A DNA stretch of 35,468 nucleotides from DATBGO01 sp050011895 (GTDB taxonomy: Bacteria > Actinomycetota > Actinomycetes > Streptosporangiales > Streptosporangiaceae), in assembly GCA_050011895.1 (NCBI GenBank), contig JBEKIF010000048.1, forward strand, positions 1-35,468, written 5' to 3'. Position 1 is the first letter of the stretch. Every line of letters starts with the position of its first letter. The notes beneath the pieces were generated by a model that was given only the letters and a program-made list of their open reading frames with translations, ran no database searches and was not told where the DNA came from. This document shows, piece after piece, positions 29,925 through 35,468 of the stretch. The translations under genes were made by a program, and so were the position numbers.

Positions 29925-32276
29925 ATGGCGCTGACTGAGTACGAGCCTGGCCGAGCGTTCCCCGGCGTTATCGGGCGGACGGCGGAGGAGTCGAGCCCGG
30001 CGTGGCCGCGGCCGCTTCGCGCAGCGCCTGGCGCACCGAATGTAGTGTTCATCGTGCTGGATGACACCGGGTTCGGCCAGCTGGGCTGCTATGGCAGCCC
30101 GATCGCGACGCCGAACATTGACAGCCTCGCCGCAGGCGGCCTGCTGTACACCAGCATGCACACGACGGCGCTGTGCTCGCCGTCGCGCTCGTGCATCATC
30201 ACGGGCCGCAACCACCATGCGAACGCCATGGCGTCGATCAACGAGCTGGCGACCGGCTATCCCGGCTACAACGGCAGTATCCCGTTTGAAAACGGGTTCC
30301 TGTCCGAGATGCTGCAGCAGCACGGGTACAGCACCTACATGGTCGGCAAGTACCATCTGCTGCCGTCGGAATTCGAGTCGGCCGTAGGCCCGTTCGACCG
30401 CTGGCCGCTGGGGCGCGGCTTCGAGCGGTTCTACGGGTTCCTCGGCGGTGACACCAGCCAGTGGTATCCGGACCTTGTTTACGACAACCATCAGGTCGAG
30501 CCGCCGCGCACCCCCGAGGAGGGCTACCACCTGACCGAGGACCTGGCGGACAAGGCGATCGAGTTCATCACCGACGCCAAGCAGGTCGCTCCGAATAAGC
30601 CGTTCTACCTGCACTTCTGTACCGGTGCCACGCACGCTCCGCACCATGTTCCCAAGGAGTGGGCGGACAGGTACGCCGGACAGTTCGACGACGGCTGGGA
30701 TGCCTACCGGAAGCGGGTGTTCGCCAGCCAGAAGGAGCTGGGCATCATGCCGGCGGGCGCTGAGCTGTCCAGGCACGACCCCGACGTCCCGGACTGGGAG
30801 TCACTGCCATCAGATGCGCGCCGCCTGGCGGCCCGGATGATGGAGGTGTTCGCCGGGTTCCTGTCGCATACCGACCACCAGATCGGCCGCCTCCTCGATT
30901 TCCTGAAGGAGACCGGCGAGTTCGACAACACCCTGATCATGGTGGTGTCCGACAACGGAGCCAGCGCCGAAGGCGGGCCCACCGGCACGACCAACGAGCT
31001 GCAGTTCTTCAACAACGCACCCGAGCCGCTTGAGGACAGCCTCCGGGCCATCGGCGAGCTGGGCGGCCCGACCACCTTCAACCATTACCCGTGGGGCTGG
31101 ACCTGGGCGGGCAATACGCCGTTCCGGCGGTGGAAAAGGGAAACCTACCGAGGCGGAGCCTGCGACCCGTTCGTCGTCTGCTGGCCGAACGGCATCAGGG
31201 CACGCGGCGAGGTCCGGTCCCAGTACGCGCACATCATCGACATGGTCCCGACCGTCCTGGATGTGCTCGGCGCCGAGCCGCCCGCGGCGATCAGGGGCGT
31301 GACCCAGTCGCCGCTGCACGGCGTCAGCTTCGCCTACACCTTCGACGACCCGGCCGCCCCGGCCCGGCATCACACGCAGTACTTCGAGATGTTCGGCCAC
31401 CGCTCCATCGACCACGACGGGTGGCGAGCCGTGTGCCCGTGGCCCGGGCCCTCCTTCGCCGAGGCAGGCATGCCTTTCGGGGCGCCGATCTCCGCCGGGA
31501 CGCTGGCCGGCCTCGACGCCAGCCACTGGGAGCTCTACCATGTCGCGGACGACCCAGCCGAGAACCACAACCTCGCCGGCCAGCACCGGGACAAGGTCAT
31601 CGAGATGATCGCGCAATGGTATGTGGAGGCCGGCAAGTACAACGTGCTGCCGCTCGACGGAAGCGCCCTGGAGCGGCTGATGACCGAGCGCCCGCAGGTC
31701 GCGGAAGCGCGGACCAGCTACACCTACCGGCCCGGCACCCAGACCGTCCCCGCCGCCGTCGGGCCCAAGATCCCGAACCGCCCGCACGCGATCACCGCCG
31801 ACGTGGACATCCCAGCCGGCGGCGCGGAAGGCGTCCTGCTCAGCCAGGGCACCGGCGTCGGCGGTTGGTCGTTCTACGTCCAGCACCGCAAGCTGCATTA
31901 CGTCCACAACTACGTCCGGCGTGCCCGCTATCAGGTGTCGTCGCCGGACGCCGTGCCAGAAGGCCGGCATCTGCTGCGCTTTGAGTTCGAGCCGACCGGG
32001 AAACCGGACTTTGCTCAGGGCAAGGGCGCCCCGGGCCGGGCGCAGCTGTACGTCGACGGCCACCTCGTCGGGCAGGCAGAGTTCCCGGTCACCACGCCCG
32101 TCGCCTTCAACCCCGGCGGGCTGACATGCGGCGCCAATCCCGGATTGCCGGTTACCCCGGACTACCAGTCGCCGTTCCGGTTCACCGGCACCCTGCACAG
32201 CGTCACCGTCGACTTGTCGGGGGACCTCATCAGCGACACCGAAAGCGAGATGCGGATGGCGATGGCGCGGCAGTAG
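29925..32276 (+). CDS. Arylsulfatase, AtsA/AtsD-like
   Basis: A sulfatase of 783 residues that hydrolyses sulfate esters. The sulfatase motif is C84-S-P-S-R88 in TTALCSPSRSCIITGR, where the Cys must be changed to formylglycine. Metal-site residues include VLDDTGFGQLGCYG (45-57), GKYHL, and the VVSDNGAS pair. Size and layout match the 787-residue Mycobacterium AtsA/AtsD group, including a C-terminal beta-rich domain with YVDGHLVGQAEFPV. ATG 29925 is chosen because GGAGGG stands 4 nt upstream. It has no signal peptide, so it is cytoplasmic or exported otherwise. No sulfatase-activating enzyme is encoded in this window. Confidence 0.95.
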   Translation: MALTEYEPGRAFPGVIGRTAEESSPAWPRPLRAAPGAPNVVFIVLDDTGFGQLGCYGSPIATPNIDSLAAGGLLYTSMHTTALCSPSRSCIITGRNHHANAMASINELATGYPGYNGSIPFENGFLSEMLQQHGYSTYMVGKYHLLPSEFESAVGPFDRWPLGRGFERFYGFLGGDTSQWYPDLVYDNHQVEPPRTPEEGYHLTEDLADKAIEFITDAKQVAPNKPFYLHFCTGATHAPHHVPKEWADRYAGQFDDGWDAYRKRVFASQKELGIMPAGAELSRHDPDVPDWESLPSDARRLAARMMEVFAGFLSHTDHQIGRLLDFLKETGEFDNTLIMVVSDNGASAEGGPTGTTNELQFFNNAPEPLEDSLRAIGELGGPTTFNHYPWGWTWAGNTPFRRWKRETYRGGACDPFVVCWPNGIRARGEVRSQYAHIIDMVPTVLDVLGAEPPAAIRGVTQSPLHGVSFAYTFDDPAAPARHHTQYFEMFGHRSIDHDGWRAVCPWPGPSFAEAGMPFGAPISAGTLAGLDASHWELYHVADDPAENHNLAGQHRDKVIEMIAQWYVEAGKYNVLPLDGSALERLMTERPQVAEARTSYTYRPGTQTVPAAVGPKIPNRPHAITADVDIPAGGAEGVLLSQGTGVGGWSFYVQHRKLHYVHNYVRRARYQVSSPDAVPEGRHLLRFEFEPTGKPDFAQGKGAPGRAQLYVDGHLVGQAEFPVTTPVAFNPGGLTCGANPGLPVTPDYQSPFRFTGTLHSVTVDLSGDLISDTESEMRMAMARQ

Positions 32277-32383
32277 CAGCACCAGCCGTCCGTGCGCCGG
32301 TGCCCGGGCTCGGCCTGCCGCGTCTTCGCGCGTAGCGGAAGACCTGATCGGCGACGACCACGAAGGCCTGCGGCTTCGCCACC

Positions 32384-32611
32384 ATGTACGGCGGGATGCA
32401 GGCCGCGCTCGCGGGTGACCGGGCAGGCGCTGGAATGAGCGCGGACGAGCAAGCCGCCGCCCAGCTGCAGACATTCGCCCGCGCCGCGGGCAGCGGCCGG
32501 TATCCGAATCTTGCCGCAGCGCTCGCGGTAGCAGGCCCGGCCCGCGACGAGGACGGCATCTTCGAGTCCTGCATCCTGCGCCTCATCGACATTGCCCGGG
32601 CCCGTGACTAA
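32384..32611 (+). pseudogene. C-terminal remnant of a TetR-type regulator (tentative)
   Basis: The 75-residue reading includes MSADEQAAAQLQTFARAAGSGRYPNLAAALAVAG and ends IFESCILRLIDIARARD. This resembles the final helices of TetR/AcrR regulators, where a FEFGLDRLLDGI-like end follows an R(F/Y)PxLxxL segment. The DNA-binding N-terminus is absent: nothing like it precedes the fragment. It may be a 3' stump left by deletion. The match is by eye only; a small unrelated helical protein is possible. Confidence 0.45.
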
Positions 32612-32711
32612 CGGGCCGACCGCGCAGCCACGTCCGGGAGGGCACAGAATCCGTCCCGACCGGCACCAGATCCCCTTGCCGCCGGCCCGCCGGCCCGTCA
32701 GGATGGTAGTT

Positions 32712-32791
32712 GCGGGAAGAGCGACCACGTAGTCGGCCCACGAGGCCTGACCTAACTGCCGCACAGACGGCCTTGTCGGCGCTCTTCCCGC
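32712..32791. repeat. Perfect 12-bp inverted repeat around 56 bp
   Basis: GCGGGAAGAGCG at 32712-32723 is matched by CGCTCTTCCCGC at 32780-32791. The 56-bp interior contains smaller GTCGGCC/GGCC-type words but no reading frame. It could be the two ends of a tiny non-autonomous element or a long-loop terminator for the fragment before it. Confidence 0.6.
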
Positions 32792-32820
32792 CCAGGTTGC
32801 CACGGGCCGGGCCGCGCATA

Positions 32821-33069
32821 TCAGTCGGGCCGAGAACCGGGCTGCCGCCGCCGCCCGAAGGCGAAGTACGAGAGTGGTACGGCCCCGAGGGAGTTGATGA
32901 TGACAATCGCGGTGGCCCATATCCATTTCGGGCCGCGGACCTCGCTTGCCGGGCGGCGCTTGACGTCGACGAGCGCCGCCGCCTTGAGGCCGCCTTCGGC
33001 AACTGCTGTGACGATAAGCAGTCTGCGGGTGCGCTGGCTGAGATCGCTCCACCGTCGTCTATCCGCCAC
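32821..33069 (-). CDS. Small membrane protein with PLDc_N domain
   Basis: An 82-residue membrane protein with the phospholipase D-nuclease N-terminal domain plan: two hydrophobic segments, LLIVTAVAEGGLKAAALVDV and ATAIVIINSLGAVPLSYFAFG, joined by the loop KRRPASEVRGPKWIW. GTG 33069 is supported by GGAGG five bases upstream. It is common in Gram-positive bacteria next to transporters, but its job is unknown; here its upstream partner is missing. Its 3' half is duplicated 640 bp downstream as a broken copy. Confidence 0.82.
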   Translation of the reverse strand: MADRRRWSDLSQRTRRLLIVTAVAEGGLKAAALVDVKRRPASEVRGPKWIWATAIVIINSLGAVPLSYFAFGRRRQPGSRPD

Positions 33070-33182
33070 GACATCCTCCGCGTAACTGGCAGGGCTACCT
33101 GATGGCCTGCACCTTACATCGGTCAGGCAGGCCTCACTACACGGCCATCTCCCTGGCGCACGCCGGCTGCTAGCTTCCACGG

Positions 33183-33383
33183 ATGCCACCATCCCGCCAG
33201 CTGACGTCCCGGGCGAGGGCAGCGGGGGCCATGTTGAGCGACCAAGCGCGTCGCACGGCCGAGCACGGGGGAGATGAGGGCCGCGCGATCGAACGCGTCA
33301 CGTCCGGCCTGTACCTGATGTGGTACGAACACGCCGATGAGGGCCGCTCCTCTCTCGATTCCGCCGAACGCCTCGCTCACTAG
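33183..33383 (+). CDS. Small reading frame, weakly supported
   Basis: A 66-residue reading, MPPSRQLTSRARAAGAMLSD to LDSAERLAH, with G+C-rich third positions. It has no clear ribosome-binding site for either ATG (33183 or 33231), no recognised domain and no neighbour that explains it. It lies among gene remnants, so it may itself be a fragment. Confidence 0.3.
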   Translation: MPPSRQLTSRARAAGAMLSDQARRTAEHGGDEGRAIERVTSGLYLMWYEHADEGRSSLDSAERLAH

Positions 33384-33465
33384 CAACCGGCCGGAGGTGC
33401 CGCCGAACGGCTGGCGATCGGGCCGGTGAGCCGCTGCTCACGCGCCAATGCCCATATCGGCCGGG

Positions 33466-33590
33466 CTAACTTCTTGGGCTGCCGCCGCCGAAGGCGCAGT
33501 AGGAGAGTGGTACGGCCCCGAGGGAGTTGATGATGACAATCGCGGTGGCCCATATCCATTTCGAGCCCCGGACCTGGCTTGCTGGCTCTC
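33466..33590 (-). pseudogene. Broken duplicate of the PLDc_N gene (3' part)
   Basis: The minus-strand reading gives PASQVRGSKWIWATAIVIIN, then SLGAVPLSYCAFGGGSPRS and a stop, clearly the second half of the PLDc_N protein encoded at 32821-33069. A 61-bp stretch (33503-33563) is identical to 32870-32930. The first half, including the first membrane span and start codon, is missing, and the end is altered. Duplication followed by decay explains it. Confidence 0.85.
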
Positions 33591-33626
33591 TGGCTCGCGG
33601 CCGGCCGCCGATCCGAACGGGTAGCG

Positions 33627-33734
33627 TCAGCTGGCGATGCCGCCACGGGAGATCAGCGGGCTGGCGTTGACGTTGCGCTGGATCTCGTTCGTTTCCTCGC
33701 CGACGATCATCAGCGGTAGGTCCCGGGAATAGCG
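33627..33734 (-). pseudogene. C-terminal remnant of an acyl-CoA dehydrogenase
   Basis: The minus-strand reading is RYSRDLPLMIVGEETNEIQR then NVNASPLISRGGIAS and a stop. This is the well-known C-terminal stretch of acyl-CoA dehydrogenases (RDxPLxxVGEGTNEIQR), which contacts FAD. A TAG stop lies directly upstream at 33735-33737, so only about 35 residues of a 380-residue enzyme remain. The break is at the edge of a perfect palindrome. Confidence 0.85.
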
Positions 33735-33737
33735 CTA

Positions 33738-33763
33738 CGGAGCCGTCCGCGCGGACGGCTCCG
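33738..33763. repeat. Perfect 26-bp palindrome
   Basis: Bases 33738-33750 are the exact reverse complement of 33751-33763 with no spacer (half site CGGAGCCGTCCGC). It lies between the acyl-CoA dehydrogenase remnant and the thiolase promoter. It may be an operator for a homodimeric regulator or a terminator stem; no U-tract follows in either direction. Confidence 0.85.
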
Positions 33764-33829
33764 CAGCCAACGAGGTTCTTGACGCGGCGGTACGTAGCTG
33801 CCGTTGCCTGATTGGCCTTCCCGTGGGAC

Positions 33830-33903
33830 GATTGAAGTAGCGCATTTAGTCTAGATTTAAAAATACTATATTAATTGCGCCTAATCGCGGAGAAGAGGAC
33901 ATC
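33830..33903 (+). promoter_or_regulatory. A+T-rich promoter-like region upstream of the thiolase
   Basis: The stretch from about 33842 to 33880 (TTTAGTCTAGATTTAAAAAT and following ACTATATTAATT) is by far the most A+T-rich in the window. TACTAT or TATATT could serve as a -10 element. The GTG start at 33904 follows AGAAGAGG. A silencer-protein binding site is another possibility. Confidence 0.45.
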
Positions 33904-34989
33904 GTGGGCGAGGCATACATTGTGGACGCCGTGCGCGCGCCGGTCGGGCGGCGCAGGGGCGGTCTGGCGGGCATCCACCCTGCCGATCTGGGCGCGCATC
34001 CGATCAGGGCGCTGGTCGAGCGCACTGGCATCGATCCTGACGCCATCGAGGACGTCATCTACGGGTGCATCGACACCATCGGCGCTCAGGCGGGGGACAT
34101 CGCGCGCACCGTGGCGCTCGTGGCGGGCCTGCCCGAGCATGTGCCTGGCGTCACGCTGGACCGGCAATGCGGGTCCAGCCAGCAGGCGGTCTCGTTCGCC
34201 GCCCAGGCGGTGATGTCCGGCACGGCGGACCTGATAATCGCCGGCGGCGTGCAGAACATGAGCCAGTATCCGATCCTGAGCTCGTACGGCGCCGGGCAGC
34301 CTTACGGCGCGACCGACCCGTTTTCGACCAGTCCGGGCTGGCGCGCCCGCTACGGCGACGCTGTGATCTCCCAGTTCAACGGGGCCGAGATGATCGCCGA
34401 GAAATGGGACATCAGCAGGCGGGATATGGAGGAATTCGCTTACCAGAGCCACCAGCGCGCGGTGGCGGCCATCGTCGCGGGCCGGTTCGACCGCGAGATC
34501 GTGCCGCTGGCTGGAGTCAGCGCTGACGAAGGGCCCCGGTCAGATACCACGCTGGAAAAGATGGCCGGGCTGAAGACCCTGGTCGATGGCGGCCGGCTGA
34601 CCGCCGCGGTGTCTAGCCAGATCTCCGACGGCGCAGCCGCGCTGCTGATCGCCTCTGAGCAGGCGGTGCGGACCCACGGCCTGACGCCACGGGCCCGGAT
34701 TCACCATATCTCCGTGCGCGGCGCTGATCCGGTCTGGGTGCTCACCGGGCCGATCCCGGCCACCGAGTACGCGCTGGGTAAGACCGGCATGTCCATCGAC
34801 GACATGGACGTGGTCGAGATCAACGAGGCGTTCGCCAGTGTCGTGCAGGCCTGGCTCAAGGAGACCGGCGCCGACCCGGCGAAGGTCAACCCGAATGGCG
34901 GGGCGATCGCGCTCGGGCACCCGATCGGCGCAACGGGTGCGCGGCTGATGACCACCTTGCTGAACGAGCTTGAGCGCACCGGCGGCCGA
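33904..34989 (+). pseudogene. Thiolase (acetyl-CoA acetyltransferase) with a lost C-terminus
   Basis: Acyl-CoA thiolases join or split acyl-CoA units. This reading starts with GTG at 33904 after AGAAGAGG and is intact for about 362 residues: AYIVDAVRAPVGRRRGGLAG, the nucleophile Cys89 in LDRQCGSSQQA, VEINEAFASV, and GGAIALGHPIGATGAR with His339. Normal thiolases then continue through RYGLQTMCEGGG, which holds the second catalytic Cys. Here homology stops at ELERTGGR (near 34989), and the frame runs open into unrelated sequence to the window end without a stop. The active site is therefore incomplete. It is a pseudogene or a recent rearrangement; sequencing error is less likely because the flank is unrelated DNA. 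Confidence 0.8.
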
Positions 34990-35203
34990 CCGGCGGCGCG
35001 GAGAACGAGATCCTCCGCCGGGCTTTGCGCCGCTGGCGGGCCACGAGACGGGTCACCTAACCCGACCACCTGGGTGCCGCGAAAGGTTGCGGATCGGCGC
35101 TCTTCGTGGATTCAGGGCGGCTGCTGCTGCGGGCGATGGCTGAGTGCCGGGCGAGAGGACTCCATATCGGTCGATCTGGAAGCCGACGGCGCGCGGGCCA
35201 CTG
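34990..35203. other. Sequence beyond the thiolase break, no supported gene
   Basis: No intact gene is seen. In the frame offset from the thiolase, a short reading AENEILRRALRRWRATRRVT ends with TAA at 35058-35060 and could be the tail of another deleted gene. The rest lacks codon bias on either strand. Confidence 0.4.
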
Positions 35204-35468
35204 CTATGCTCGCCGGCGCTTGCGGGCGAGCGCAGCCAGGCCGGCGCCGGCGGCGAATGCGCCGCTCAGCGGGAGCCAGCGCAGGGCGGGCCGGGCCGCG
35301 GCCGCCGGAGGGGGAGGGAACCTGGCGGGCCCCTCGCGCACGCGGGCGATCGCTTCTGGCAGCAGGCCAGGCAGTTCCAGCGCGAGGTCGAGGTATTCGA
35401 AGCGGTGACGGTGCCAGTGCTCTTGCAGTGCCTGGGGGCTGGGCAGCAGGATGTGCCGTAGCTCGGGC
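35204..35468 (-). CDS. C-terminal part of an unrecognised protein
   Basis: The minus-strand reading runs in from the window edge and ends with TAG at 35204-35206, giving 87 residues. It begins PELRHILLPSPQALQEHW, continues HRFEYLDLALELPGLLPEAI and ARVREGPARFPPPPAAAARP, and ends LRWLPLSGAFAAGAGLAALARKRRRA. The last 25 residues are a hydrophobic segment with a basic end, so a C-terminal membrane anchor is possible. Strong third-position G+C supports coding. I do not recognise the family. Confidence 0.6.
   Translation of the reverse strand, partial: PELRHILLPSPQALQEHWHRHRFEYLDLALELPGLLPEAIARVREGPARFPPPPAAAARPALRWLPLSGAFAAGAGLAALARKRRRA

Noticed and set aside
30810..32474. 554-codon minus-strand frame opposite the sulfatase
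   Set aside because: The plus strand carries the sulfatase motif and a good ribosome-binding site; the minus reading has no domain.
1..35468. CRISPR array, tRNA or rRNA genes
   Set aside because: No regularly spaced repeats with unique spacers were seen; the tandem repeats are all short and in coding linkers. No tRNA cloverleaf with a GTTCGA-type arm was noticed, though this was by eye only.

Overview
The window is about 70% G+C, with start codons that include GTG and TTG, third codon positions dominated by G or C, and a family content typical of filamentous Actinomycetota: DUF5709, FUSC transporter, WS/DGAT, an Eis-type acetyltransferase, an Rv2525c-like DUF1906 protein and an AtsA-type sulfatase. 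A soil actinomycete of the Streptosporangiales type would fit, but the order is an inference. I found no tRNA, rRNA, CRISPR array or intact insertion sequence, so this looks like chromosomal DNA.

Layout. (1) 1-7.0 kb is a lipid block: the end of an acyl-CoA synthetase, a class I HMG-CoA reductase, a divergent lipase, and a WS/DGAT - SDR - patatin operon that could make and break neutral lipids. (2) 7.1-14.5 kb is housekeeping and envelope: a small helical protein, a dodecin, a FUSC-type membrane protein, NAD kinase and DUF5709 on the minus strand, an ankyrin/lipoprotein chimera, an OsmC protein and a PAP2 phosphatase. (3) 14.6-23.1 kb is a complete peptide-type ABC importer with two tandemly duplicated substrate-binding lipoproteins, two permeases and one protein that fuses both ATPases. 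(4) 23.2-29.6 kb holds small and modifying enzymes: a phosphopantetheinyl transferase, a GNAT and an Eis-like acetyltransferase, a SnoaL-like protein, a DsbA/FrnE-like thiol oxidoreductase, a Cys-rich small protein, a small membrane protein and a DUF1906 protein. (5) 29.9-35.5 kb has a large arylsulfatase, then a zone of gene remnants (TetR C-terminus, duplicated PLDc_N fragment, acyl-CoA dehydrogenase C-terminus), a thiolase that has lost its C-terminal catalytic loop, and the end of an unrecognised gene.

Three features stand out. At least four genes carry in-frame tandem repeats of 15-27 bp that encode low-complexity linkers or tails. The two binding-protein genes were duplicated together with their leaders, and both leaders keep a hairpin that would cover the Shine-Dalgarno sequence; a G+C-rich hairpin also follows each gene. 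The 32.3-35.2 kb stretch is a rearrangement scar in which real protein fragments survive between inverted repeats. I see no clearly new multi-gene defence or biosynthetic system. The best candidates for new biology are the repeat-tailed lipid operon and the leader hairpins of the transporter.
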